The notes under the pieces are model-generated. The model had not been told where the DNA came from, did no database searches, and worked only from the letters and a program-made list of their open reading frames with translations. Made by a program: the position numbers and the translations under genes. Below are positions 39,272-47,009 of a stretch of 64,000 bases of DNA, piece by piece (position 1 is the stretch's first letter; each line of letters opens with the position of its first letter). This DNA comes from Burkholderiales bacterium (GTDB taxonomy: Bacteria > Pseudomonadota > Gammaproteobacteria > Burkholderiales > Burkholderiaceae_C), in contig JACPOI010000019.1 in assembly GCA_016185015.1 (NCBI GenBank), positions 58,106 to 122,105 on the forward strand, read 5' to 3'.

Positions 39272-40534
39272 TCATGCGTACCGTCGTGCGATCAGCGACA
39301 CATTGCTGCCGCCGAAGGCGAAGGAATTGGACATGACGGCCTGCAGGGACTGGCCATGGCGCGCCTGGCGGGGCACGTAGTCCAGCGTACAGCGCGGGTC
39401 CGGCTTGTCCAGGAAGGCCGTCGGCGGAATGCTGCCGCTTTGCATGGCCAGCAGGCTGATGGCGAATTCGGTCGCACCCGCGGCCCCGATCAGGTGCCCA
39501 TGCTGGGACTTGGTGGAACTCACGGGCAGGTGATCGGCATGGTCGCCGAAGGCCAGCCGGATGGTCTCGCTCTCCACCACGTCTCCCGCGTCGGTGGCCG
39601 TGCCGTGGGCGTTCAGGTAATGGATGCCGGCCGGCGCGATGCCGGATTCATCGAGCGCCATGCGGATGGCGCGGTACTGGCCTTCGCTGGACGGCAGGGT
39701 CAGGTGACTGGCGTCGCTGCTGCTGCCGTAACCGCAGATTTCGCCGTAGATCGTGGCCCCGCGGCGCAAGGCGGAGGCTGCGGTCTCCAGCACCAGGGCA
39801 GCCGCCCCCTCGCCGAGCACGAAACCGCTGCGGTCCTGGTCGAAGGGCCGGCAGCTGGCCGCCAGATTGTCGGGGTGGGGCTTGGCCATCACGCGCAGCG
39901 CATTCCAGGCCATGAAGACACCAGGCACGTTCATGGCCTCCGCGCCGACGACCACGATGGCATCGGTATAGCCGTGGCGGATGCTGCGGTAGGCCTCGCC
40001 CAGCGCCATGGCCGAGGAGGAACAGGCCACGCTGTAGGTATGCGTCGGGCCGCGGAACTGATGGGCCATCGAAATGGCGGCCGTGGCGGCATTGGGCATG
40101 AGCCGCGGCACGGAGAGCGGGTGCATCACCGTGGGGTTGCGACCGGCCACCAGTTGCTCGTGCAGACGGGTGTAGAGGGCTTCACCGGTGGTGGCACCGC
40201 CCAGGCCGATACCGGCAAACACACCGATGCGCTCAGGGGCCAGATCCCATTCGGCCGCCCGGGCGTCGGCCAACGCTTCGCGACTGGCCAGCAGGGCGAA
40301 CTGCGTGGCGCGATCCAGGCCCTGCTCGTTGCGGTCCAGCGCTTGTGCAAAGGCGGGGTCAACATCGGCCGCCAGGGCATGCGGCAGCCAGTGGGTGATG
40401 CCGGGTGCGGCGGGCCGGATGGCGCTCTCGCCCTGCAAGAGGCGATCAAAGCTGGCAGTGCGCGTCAGGCCCAGCGGCGTCAGCAGACCGATGCCTGTGA
40501 CGACGACGCGTTGCACGCTCGGGAGGGTAGACAT
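39272..40534 (-). CDS. Beta-ketoacyl-ACP synthase II-like (second complete KS)
   Basis: Ketosynthase of 420 residues with the complete triad Cys171 (TYSVACSSSAMALGEAY), His310 (LNAHGTATDAG) and His347 (SQHGHLIGAAG). The start MSTLPSVQRVVVTGIGLLTPLG is typical for FabF-like proteins. It is read as ACP, KS, DH on the minus strand. It could initiate the chain (as ApeR is thought to do) or provide extra extension capacity next to the KS/CLF pair. It is unlikely to be the housekeeping FabF because that gene normally lies with acpP and fabG. The KS and ACP genes are 33 bases apart. Confidence 0.92.
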   Translation of the reverse strand: MSTLPSVQRVVVTGIGLLTPLGLTRTASFDRLLQGESAIRPAAPGITHWLPHALAADVDPAFAQALDRNEQGLDRATQFALLASREALADARAAEWDLAPERIGVFAGIGLGGATTGEALYTRLHEQLVAGRNPTVMHPLSVPRLMPNAATAAISMAHQFRGPTHTYSVACSSSAMALGEAYRSIRHGYTDAIVVVGAEAMNVPGVFMAWNALRVMAKPHPDNLAASCRPFDQDRSGFVLGEGAAALVLETAASALRRGATIYGEICGYGSSSDASHLTLPSSEGQYRAIRMALDESGIAPAGIHYLNAHGTATDAGDVVESETIRLAFGDHADHLPVSSTKSQHGHLIGAAGATEFAISLLAMQSGSIPPTAFLDKPDPRCTLDYVPRQARHGQSLQAVMSNSFAFGGSNVSLIARRYA

Positions 40535-40567
40535 GGACCGGAATCAGCGTTGCCCGCCGCCGGCCGA

Positions 40568-40849
40568 TCAGGCCTTGCCCTGCAGGGAAGCCGGCACCGG
40601 AATCTGGCCGTTGTTGGCCGCGCGGATGGTGGTCTCCATATCGGCCACCATCTCGTCAAAGCTCATATTGCTGTAACGCGCCGGATCGTCCACCTGAAAA
40701 CCGTAGAGGTCTTCGACCTCGAACAGCATTTCAACCACGCCCAGCGAGTCCAGGCCCAGGTCGGCGACCTTGAGCCCGGGCTGGTCGAACACGGCCGGGT
40801 CGACGTTGAACTGTTGAATGACGAAATCTTTGATGATCTGACGCAGCAT
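40568..40849 (-). CDS. Acyl carrier protein (APE-like cluster, ACP 2)
   Basis: Carrier protein of 93 residues with phosphopantetheine Ser35 in LGLDSLGVVEMLFEVEDLYGF. It starts MLRQIIKDFVIQQFNVDP and has a longer C-terminal tail than ACP 1 (ANNGQIPVPASLQGKA). It differs clearly from ACP 1 (25993), supporting two specialised carriers as in APE systems. It is first in the minus-strand operon ACP, KS, DH. The 241-base region upstream (40850-41090) has no gene that I can support. It holds possible -10 elements on the minus strand, TATAAA (40952-40957) and TACAAT (41031-41036), neither with a good -35. Confidence 0.9.
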   Translation of the reverse strand: MLRQIIKDFVIQQFNVDPAVFDQPGLKVADLGLDSLGVVEMLFEVEDLYGFQVDDPARYSNMSFDEMVADMETTIRAANNGQIPVPASLQGKA

Positions 40850-41090
40850 GGTGACTCTGTTTCCTCATGGGCTCCCGCGGTCTGGCAGGTAAATCCGTCC
40901 GCTTGGCGGTCCGGAATTCACAGCTGACGAGCATCCCAGGGAATTTGTTGTTTTATACGGCGCCAGGCAGGAATATCCCTGTCCGGCTACAGCCATGCGC
41001 CCCGACAAGTTGGCCCATGGTCATGTCCAAATTGTACCCAGATTCCCCCAGAATTCGTACGGAAAAGGCGGCCTCGGCGAACGGTCCAGC

Positions 41091-41873
41091 TCAGCGGGGG
41101 CGCCCACCCAGGCGCCGCACCAGCAGCAACGGCAGGCGCAGGGCAAAGCCCAACATCAGGCGTGTGTGCATCCAGGTCAGCAAGGCGTTGTCGCGCAGGT
41201 AGTTGAAGTGTGAGACGCCGCCCTCTTCGGGCCGCAGGTATTTGACCGGCGCGTCGATATTGACAGGCCAGACACCAGCCCAGCACAGGCGCACGGCAGC
41301 TTCGATGTCGAAATCGAAGCGGCGCATCCAGCGCTGGCCGCGCATGATCTTCAGCAGCGGCGAAACGGGGTAGACGCGAAAACCGTAGAGCGAGTCGCCG
41401 ATGCCCATCCACAGCGTTTCCAGATTGGCCCAGGCATTGGAGACCTTGCGGCCCTGCACGCGCAGCGCCGGCGCATCGGCCGCAAAGACCGGCTTGCCCA
41501 GCACCATGCGGCAGGTGTCGTCGTCCGAGGCCTGCATGAAAGCCGGGATCAGTTGCGCCGGGTGCTGGCCATCGGAGTCCATGGTCAGCACATGTGTGTA
41601 GCCGGCCGCCTCGGCCAGTGCCAGCCCGTGCAGGACGGCGGCACCCTTGCCCTGGTTCTGTGCCAGCACCACGACCTTGAGGTCCGGCTCCTGCGCGGCC
41701 AGAGCCTGCAGTTGCGCCCCGGTGCCGTCCGTGCTGCCGTCGACCACCACCCAGACCGGCGCCCACTGACGCAAGGCTTCCTGCACGGTTTCCAGCACCT
41801 TGGGACCGGTGTTGTAGCTCGGGATCAGGACCAGATGGGTGCGCGAAGGCGTGGCGCCAGAGGGACGTGACAT
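41091..41873 (-). CDS. Family 2 glycosyltransferase (APE-like cluster)
   Basis: GT-A fold transferase of 260 residues. Motifs are the N-terminal LVLIPSYNTGPKVLETVQE, WVVVDGSTDGTGAQL, QNQGKGAAVLHGLALAE, the metal-binding LTMDSDGQHP, and a C-terminal DFDIEAAVRLCWAGVWP with basic, weakly hydrophobic ending (RLPLLLVRRLGGRPR). It probably uses a nucleotide-sugar or dolichol/polyprenyl-type sugar donor to glycosylate a lipid. In E. coli ApeJ a GT2 part is fused to an acyltransferase; here the two functions are separate. This places a sugar in the product, consistent with the NodB deacetylase domain in the ligase fusion. It closes the locus on the right. Confidence 0.85.
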   Translation of the reverse strand: MSRPSGATPSRTHLVLIPSYNTGPKVLETVQEALRQWAPVWVVVDGSTDGTGAQLQALAAQEPDLKVVVLAQNQGKGAAVLHGLALAEAAGYTHVLTMDSDGQHPAQLIPAFMQASDDDTCRMVLGKPVFAADAPALRVQGRKVSNAWANLETLWMGIGDSLYGFRVYPVSPLLKIMRGQRWMRRFDFDIEAAVRLCWAGVWPVNIDAPVKYLRPEEGGVSHFNYLRDNALLTWMHTRLMLGFALRLPLLLVRRLGGRPR

Positions 41874-41922
41874 GGGCGTGGATTATGGCAAACGGCCGTG
41901 ACAGACGAAGGAGAAATCGGTA

Positions 41923-42606
41923 TCAGCCGACCGGGGTGACGCACCAGGGTGCCGTGTCATGCACCAGTCCCATCCACAGCGCCCAGGCCGAACTGGCTGC
42001 CAGCGCCAGGCCGGCCACTCGCACGCCCCAGTCACCGCGGCCCGTGCCGCGCAAGCGCAGCCATAACCAGGGGCCGGCCATCATGGAAACGGCCGTGCCC
42101 GCGGCGAACAGCGCCATGACGGCCGCGCCTTCGATGGCGTTCCCTGTCATCGCCGCGACCAGCAGGGCCGAATACAGCAGGCCGCAGGGCAACAAGGCCC
42201 ACAGCGTGCCCACCACCAGCGGTGCGCCCCGGCCCCGGCCGGCGGCCAGGGCGCGGGCACCGCTCCACAGGCGCCGCGCCGCACTCTCCAGCCAGACGGG
42301 CTGTTGCGCACGCACCAGCAGCACCAGGCCCAGCATGAAGGCCGCGACGTGAAACAGGGTCCAGACCGGGCGCAGCGCAGCCGACTGGATGGTGAGCCAG
42401 CCCAGGCCCTGGATGGAGGCCGCCGCCAGGGCGCCCAGCGCGGCATAACCCAGCACGCGACCGAGCTGGAACACCCACATCGCCTCGTTGCGGCGTTCGC
42501 CGGCGGCCTGGCCCAGGCCGGCGCAGGCCGCGCCGCACATGGCAATGCAATGGGGGCCGCCGGCCAGGCCCATGAGCAGGGCCGTGACGGCCAGGGAAGT
42601 CTGCAT
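41923..42606 (-). CDS. TauE/SafE-family (UreH-like) membrane protein of cbb3 loci
   Basis: Integral membrane protein of 227 residues with about six hydrophobic segments. The N-terminal signature LLMGLAGGPHCIAMCGAACAGL (G-x-H-C-x-x-M-C-G) is the Cys/His metal-like motif common to the COG2836 group found beside cytochrome cbb3 assembly genes. The second half has GTLWALLPCGLLYSALLVAA, a mirrored motif, as expected for a duplicated fold. The motif suggests copper or other metal transport or handling for oxidase assembly, though this is not proved. It lies 30 bases after hemN's stop and is transcribed in the same direction. Confidence 0.82.
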   Translation of the reverse strand: MQTSLAVTALLMGLAGGPHCIAMCGAACAGLGQAAGERRNEAMWVFQLGRVLGYAALGALAAASIQGLGWLTIQSAALRPVWTLFHVAAFMLGLVLLVRAQQPVWLESAARRLWSGARALAAGRGRGAPLVVGTLWALLPCGLLYSALLVAAMTGNAIEGAAVMALFAAGTAVSMMAGPWLWLRLRGTGRGDWGVRVAGLALAASSAWALWMGLVHDTAPWCVTPVG

Positions 42607-42636
42607 AAGGCCGAGTGTAGGGCCGCGCGAAAGCGC

Positions 42637-44034
42637 TCAGATGATCTTGGAGAATCGGGCGCGATTGCGGTCGGCCTGCAGGTAGCGGTCGAAGGCCATG
42701 GCCACGGCGCGCACGAAGTACCAGCCCATGGCCGTGACCTGGATCCCCCCATCGTCCAGCGTCACCAGCCCCTGGTCGGCCAGCTCGCGCAGGGCCTCCA
42801 GTTCCGGGGCGAAGTAGGACTTGAAGTCGATCAGGTAGGCCAGGTTGATGGATTCGAACAGCACCTCGCCCTGGCACATCAGGGCCATGATGACGGCACG
42901 GCGCACCAGATCGTCCCTTGAAAGCGCCAGGCCGCGCACCACGGCGAAGCGGCCGTGATCAATGGCGTCGTAGTACTCCGACAGTGTCTTGGCATTCTGG
43001 CTGTAGGTGGCGCCGATGCGGCCGATGGACGAAACGCCCAGGCCGATCAGGTCGCAGTCGGGTTGGGTGCTGTAGCCCTGGAAGTTGCGGTGCAGGCGCC
43101 CCTGGCGCTTGGCCACGGCCAAAGTGTCGTTGGGCAGCGCGAAATGGTCCATGCCGACGTAGACATAACCCGCGGCCTGGAAGCGCGCCAGCGCGCCGGA
43201 CAGCATGGCCAGCTTGGCGGCGGCACCCGGCAGCTCGGCGCTGGCGATGCGGCGCTGGGGCTTGAAGCGCTCGGGCAGGTGGGCGTAGGCGTACAGGGCG
43301 ATGCGGTCCGGCCGCAGTTCGTTGACCTGCTGGATCGTGCGGGCGAAGGACTCCGGCGTCTGCTGCGGCAGGCCGTAGATCAGGTCAACGTTGACCGAAT
43401 CGAAGCCGCGCTCACGTGCTGCCTGCACCAAGGAAAACACCTGCTCGGCCGGCTGCACACGGTGCACCGCCTTCTGTACGGCGGGGTCGAAGTCCTGCAC
43501 ACCGAAACTCAGGCGGTTGAAGCCGAGTTCGGCCAAGGTGTCGAGCCGACCAGCATCCACGGTGCGCGGATCGACCTCGATCGAGTACTCGCCGCCAGGC
43601 GCCAGCGTGAAGCTGCGCTTGAGCATGGCCATGAGCTCGTGCAGTTCGGCGTCGCTCAGGAAGGTCGGCGTACCGCCCCCCAGATGCAGCTGCGTGACGG
43701 TCTGGCCCACGCCCAGCTGGGCGGTGTGCAGATCCACCTCCCGGCCCAGGTAGCGCAGGTATTCGGCCGCGCGGTCATGGTGCTTGGTGATGATCTTGTT
43801 GCAGGCGCAGTAGTAGCACAGCGACTCACAGAACGGCACATGCACGTAGAGGGACAGCGGCAGCACCAGGGCGGCCGCGCCCGAGCGGCGCTGCTGCAGG
43901 GCACGCACGTAGTCGTCGGGGCCGAAGGCCTCTACGAAGCGATCTGCCGTCGGATAGGAGGTGTAGCGCGGCCCCGCCACGTCGTGGCGACGCAGAAGCT
44001 CTGGAGAAAGGGGCTCGACGGTATCGGCGTTCAT
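42637..44034 (-). CDS. hemN: Oxygen-independent coproporphyrinogen III oxidase
   Basis: Radical-SAM enzyme that makes protoporphyrinogen IX from coproporphyrinogen III without oxygen, supplying haem for microaerobic or anaerobic growth. The ATG at 44034 gives 465 residues, near the usual 457. The radical-SAM cysteines are Cys69, Cys73 and Cys76 plus Cys78 (FCESLCYYCACNK). Other HemN marks are PRYTSYPTADRF, HLGGGTPTFL, GFNRLSFGVQDFDPAVQ, DLIYGLPQQTPESF and GVSSIGRIGATYSQN. The FNR box at 44084-44097 lies in the shared promoter region with fnr, so anaerobic induction is very likely. Confidence 0.96.
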   Translation of the reverse strand: MNADTVEPLSPELLRRHDVAGPRYTSYPTADRFVEAFGPDDYVRALQQRRSGAAALVLPLSLYVHVPFCESLCYYCACNKIITKHHDRAAEYLRYLGREVDLHTAQLGVGQTVTQLHLGGGTPTFLSDAELHELMAMLKRSFTLAPGGEYSIEVDPRTVDAGRLDTLAELGFNRLSFGVQDFDPAVQKAVHRVQPAEQVFSLVQAARERGFDSVNVDLIYGLPQQTPESFARTIQQVNELRPDRIALYAYAHLPERFKPQRRIASAELPGAAAKLAMLSGALARFQAAGYVYVGMDHFALPNDTLAVAKRQGRLHRNFQGYSTQPDCDLIGLGVSSIGRIGATYSQNAKTLSEYYDAIDHGRFAVVRGLALSRDDLVRRAVIMALMCQGEVLFESINLAYLIDFKSYFAPELEALRELADQGLVTLDDGGIQVTAMGWYFVRAVAMAFDRYLQADRNRARFSKII

Positions 44035-44083
44035 GAGGGGTCCTCGGATGCTCGCACTGTGCCGGCAAAAAGAGGATTCCATC

Positions 44084-44097
44084 TTGATATGCATCAA
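44084..44097. promoter_or_regulatory. FNR box (perfect TTGAT-N4-ATCAA) between hemN and fnr
   Basis: TTGATATGCATCAA is a perfect FNR/Anr consensus palindrome in the 113-base divergent region. It is 51 bases from the fnr start and 50 from hemN. A single site could serve both genes: activation of hemN and autoregulation of fnr. Minus-strand spacing of 22 bases to a weak -10 (CACAGT) is compatible with a class II position. Confidence 0.9.
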
Positions 44098-44147
44098 ATG
44101 CTGGTAAGGTATGGGCTAGAGTCCATTTCCAGTGGGGAGTTGCCGCC

Positions 44148-44894
44148 ATGGCCGATGTCAAAATAGAGCACATGAACCCGCAAACGATCAAAGTTGCCTG
44201 CTCCAACTGCAACCTGCGCGAGCTCTGCATGCCCATGGGCCTGAGCACCGAGGAAATCGACCGCCTGGACGACATGGTGGCCAACCGCCGCAAGATCAAG
44301 CGCGGCACCGCCCTCTTCCGCAACGGCGAGAAATTCAACTCGCTCTACGCCATCCGCACCGGCTTCTTCAAGACCTGCGTGGCCTCCGAGGACGGACGCG
44401 ACCAGGTCACGGGCTTCCAGATGGCCGGCGAGATCATCGGGCTGGACGGCATCGTCAACGACCACCATACCTGCGACGCCGTGGCGCTGGAGGATGCCGA
44501 GGTCTGTGTCATGCCCTTCGACCGCATCGAAGACCTGTCGCGTGAGATCAATGGCCTGCAGCGCCATGTGCACAAGATCATGAGCCGCGAGATCGTGCGC
44601 GAGCACGGGGTGATGCTGCTGCTGGGCAGCATGCGGGCCGAGGAACGGCTGGCAGCCTTCCTGCTGAACCTGGTGCAGCGCCTGCATGCACGGGGTTTCT
44701 CGCAGTCCGAACTGATCCTGCGCATGACGCGCGAAGAGATCGGCAGCTACCTGGGTCTCAAGCTCGAGACCGTCAGCCGCACTTTTTCAAAATTCGTGGA
44801 AGACGGCATCGTCGAGGTCAAGCAGCGCCACGTGCGCATCCTCGACACCGATGCGCTGTCCCGGCTGGTCAACCACCAGACCGAGTGCCACTGA
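44148..44894 (+). CDS. fnr: Fnr-type oxygen-sensing Crp-family regulator
   Basis: Crp/Fnr transcription factor of 248 residues whose [4Fe-4S] cluster is lost in oxygen. The ligands Cys18, Cys21, Cys27 and Cys120 are all present, with the spacing of E. coli FNR (Cys20/23/29/122). The cyclic-nucleotide-like beta roll is in the first half, the long dimer helix in EINGLQRHVHKIMSREIVREHG, and the DNA-reading helix in REEIGSYLGLKLETVSRTFSKF, including the E-x2-S-R recognition core. GGGGAG lies 8 bases before the ATG. It is next to hemN and converges on the cbb3 genes; the three FNR boxes in the window make this its obvious regulon. Confidence 0.96.
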   Translation: MADVKIEHMNPQTIKVACSNCNLRELCMPMGLSTEEIDRLDDMVANRRKIKRGTALFRNGEKFNSLYAIRTGFFKTCVASEDGRDQVTGFQMAGEIIGLDGIVNDHHTCDAVALEDAEVCVMPFDRIEDLSREINGLQRHVHKIMSREIVREHGVMLLLGSMRAEERLAAFLLNLVQRLHARGFSQSELILRMTREEIGSYLGLKLETVSRTFSKFVEDGIVEVKQRHVRILDTDALSRLVNHQTECH

Positions 44895-44915
44895 GGCCGA
44901 ACGGCCCCGGTTCTT

Positions 44916-45209
44916 TCAGCAGCAGCCTTCCTGCTTGGGGCAGCCCTCGGGCCGTTCGTCCTGCGGCAGCGGGCACTGGTTCAACTCGAAGGGCGACATC
45001 GCCAGCAGCGTCGTGAGCGCGCTGGAGAGCATGGTGATGCCCCAGAAGACGAAAAAGGCGATGGTGTAGATGCCCTGGCGCGACAGCTCGACCGGCTGGC
45101 CGAACCAGTGCAGGTCATGCGGATCGACCATGGCAAACACCAGCATCTCCAGCAGACCGGCGACCAGAAAGGCCGGCCAGGCGATCCACATGAGTTTTTG
45201 CAGTTTCAT
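44916..45209 (-). CDS. Small two-helix membrane protein with Cys-rich tail at the end of the cbb3 operon
   Basis: Unnamed 97-residue protein. Two membrane helices (about 5-27 and 46-68) are separated by a short loop with VDPHDLHWFG. The C-terminal tail beyond residue 78 holds four cysteines in CPLPQDERPEGCPKQEGCC. The first helix begins MKLQKLMWIAWPAFLVAG. I do not recognise a named family. The position directly after the fixH gene (29-base gap) and the Cys-rich tail suggest a cbb3 assembly or metal-handling role, but nothing proves it. Its stop is 21 bases from the convergent fnr stop. Confidence 0.82.
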   Translation of the reverse strand: MKLQKLMWIAWPAFLVAGLLEMLVFAMVDPHDLHWFGQPVELSRQGIYTIAFFVFWGITMLSSALTTLLAMSPFELNQCPLPQDERPEGCPKQEGCC

Positions 45210-45238
45210 CGTGCCCTCCTCGTATCAGGTGGCCGGAT

Positions 45239-45523
45239 TCAAGGCTTGTCCGCCGGCCGGGCGGGTGCCGGAGCGCCCGTGGCAGCGTGGTTGCGCGCCT
45301 GCACGGCAGGTGCCAGGCTGGCCGGATCGGCTTCGAGCGTCTTGTTGATCTCGATGCCCTTGCGGTAATAGTCCTCGCTGACCACCGGGTCGGGCCGGCT
45401 CACGGCCAGGTAGAGGGTCACGAAACCGGCGATCACGACGATGATCGGGCCGGCCAGCACCAGCCAAACGTGGCCGAACTTCCACCAGGGAGCGCCCGGC
45501 ACGGCATTGTTCTTGTCATTCAT
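45239..45523 (-). CDS. fixH: FixH-like cbb3 oxidase assembly protein
   Basis: Single-span membrane protein of 94 residues with a cytosolic N-terminus (MNDKNNAVPGAPWWKFGH), a helix VWLVLAGPIIVVIAGFVTLY, and a periplasmic part with SEDYYRKGIEINKTLEAD. This matches the short FixH form (CcoH-like) needed for cbb3 assembly; the VSxxYYxKGxxIN signature is typical. The rest is a proline/alanine-rich tail. It lies 13 bases after ccoG. Together with CcoI, CcoS and CcoG it makes up the assembly set. Confidence 0.9.
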   Translation of the reverse strand: MNDKNNAVPGAPWWKFGHVWLVLAGPIIVVIAGFVTLYLAVSRPDPVVSEDYYRKGIEINKTLEADPASLAPAVQARNHAATGAPAPARPADKP

Positions 45524-45536
45524 TCTGCAAGGCTCC

Positions 45537-46994
45537 TCAACGTGGCACCAGGAACACCGACTTCTCGCTCAATTGCGCTGAAGTGTCGCGTGCGGTGATC
45601 TCGAAATGGATGGGATGGGTGCCAGCGGCGGCGCCCTCATAGGGCAGCTGCACACGCACTGCAACCCAGCGCGATTGCGTGGCGTCGACCCCTACCTCCT
45701 CCTCGGAGGCTACCGACAGGCCCGGCAGACCGCTCACCGTGATGCGGTAGTGCTGTTCGGACTCGGTGGCGTTCATGATCTGCAGACGGTAAACGTTCTC
45801 GATCATGCCGCCGGACACGATGCGCGCCATCACGCCGCGGTCGCGCACCACGTCCACCTTGAAGGGCGTGCGCAGCGCCAGGCTCACCAGCATGGCAATG
45901 CAGACCCCCGCCAGGATGGAGGTGTAGACCAGCACCCGGGGACGGAACACGTGCCGCCAGGTCTCGGCGCTCGTCCACTTGTTCTTGATGGCGTTCTGCG
46001 TCGAGTACTTGACCAGGCCACGTGCGTAGCCCATCTTGTCCATCACGGTGTCGCAGACGTCGGCGCAGGCACCGCAACCGATGCACTCGTACTGCAGGCC
46101 CTTGCGGATATCGATGCCGGTCGGGCAGACCTGCACGCACAGGCTGCAGTCCACACAGGCACCTAGCTTCAGCGCCGCCGGGTCGGCCTTGCGCGAACGT
46201 GCACCGCGGGGCTCGCCGCGCGCCTCGTCGTAGGTGACGATCAGGGTGTCCTTGTCGAACATGGCGCTCTGGAAGCGCGCATACGGGCACATGTACTTGC
46301 AGACCTGCTCGCGCATGAAACCGGCATTGCCGTAGGTCGCAAAACCGTAGAAGATGACCCAGAACACTTCCCATGACGACATGCGCCACTGGATGAACTC
46401 CAGGCCCAGCTCCTTGATCGGCGTGAAGTAGCCGACGAAGGTGTAGCCGGTCCATAGCGCCACGGCCAGCCAGACCAGGTGCTTGCCGCCCTTGCGCACC
46501 AGCTTGTTCAGGGACCATGGACCGGCGTCGAGCCGCATGCGGGCCGAGCGGTCACCTTCGATCCGGTGTTCGATCCAGAGAAAGATTTCGGTGTAGACCG
46601 TCTGCGGGCAGGCATAACCGCACCACAGGCGCCCCGCCACAGCCGTGAACAGGAACAGCGCGAGCGCGGAGATGACCAGCAGGCCGGTCAGGTAGATGAA
46701 GTCCTGCGGGTACAGGACCAGGCCGAAGATGTAGAAGCGGCGCGCGCCCAGGTCGAACAGCACGGCCTGGCGCTGGCCCCACTCGATCCAGGGCAGGCCA
46801 TAGAAGACCAGCTGGGTCAGCCAGACAAAGACCCAGCGCCAGCGGCTGAACAGCCCGCTGACGCTACGAGGATAGATTTTCTGCTGGGCCTGGTACAGCG
46901 AGACCATCTCCGCATCATCCGCGTCGACGGCCGAAGCCGGCGCCTGCGCGACGATGGGGATGATCTTTTGGCCCTTGGGGTCTGATTCTGTCAA
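45537..46994 (-). CDS. ccoG: Cytochrome c oxidase accessory protein CcoG (FixG/RdxA)
   Basis: Membrane polyferredoxin of 485 residues, thought to reduce copper for cbb3 oxidase maturation. Five or so membrane helices are visible (for example LTGLLVISALALFLFTAVAG and a C-terminal-domain anchor VLVYTSILAGVCIAMLVSLA). Two [4Fe-4S] motifs, CVDCSLCVQVCP and CIGCGACADVCD, lie in the cytosolic loop, and further cysteines occur in LWCGYACPQTVY and EQVCKYMCPYARFQ. A C-terminal immunoglobulin-like domain follows (YRITVSGLPGLSV). It begins 15 bases after ccoP and precedes fixH. Confidence 0.95.
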   Translation of the reverse strand: MTESDPKGQKIIPIVAQAPASAVDADDAEMVSLYQAQQKIYPRSVSGLFSRWRWVFVWLTQLVFYGLPWIEWGQRQAVLFDLGARRFYIFGLVLYPQDFIYLTGLLVISALALFLFTAVAGRLWCGYACPQTVYTEIFLWIEHRIEGDRSARMRLDAGPWSLNKLVRKGGKHLVWLAVALWTGYTFVGYFTPIKELGLEFIQWRMSSWEVFWVIFYGFATYGNAGFMREQVCKYMCPYARFQSAMFDKDTLIVTYDEARGEPRGARSRKADPAALKLGACVDCSLCVQVCPTGIDIRKGLQYECIGCGACADVCDTVMDKMGYARGLVKYSTQNAIKNKWTSAETWRHVFRPRVLVYTSILAGVCIAMLVSLALRTPFKVDVVRDRGVMARIVSGGMIENVYRLQIMNATESEQHYRITVSGLPGLSVASEEEVGVDATQSRWVAVRVQLPYEGAAAGTHPIHFEITARDTSAQLSEKSVFLVPR

Positions 46995-47009
46995 CTGAAC
47001 GCCCAGCCC

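Noticed and set aside
40850..41090. A small gene in the 241-base gap between ACP 2 and GT2
   Set aside because: Short frames there have no ribosome site or protein-like composition; I see only possible -10 elements.
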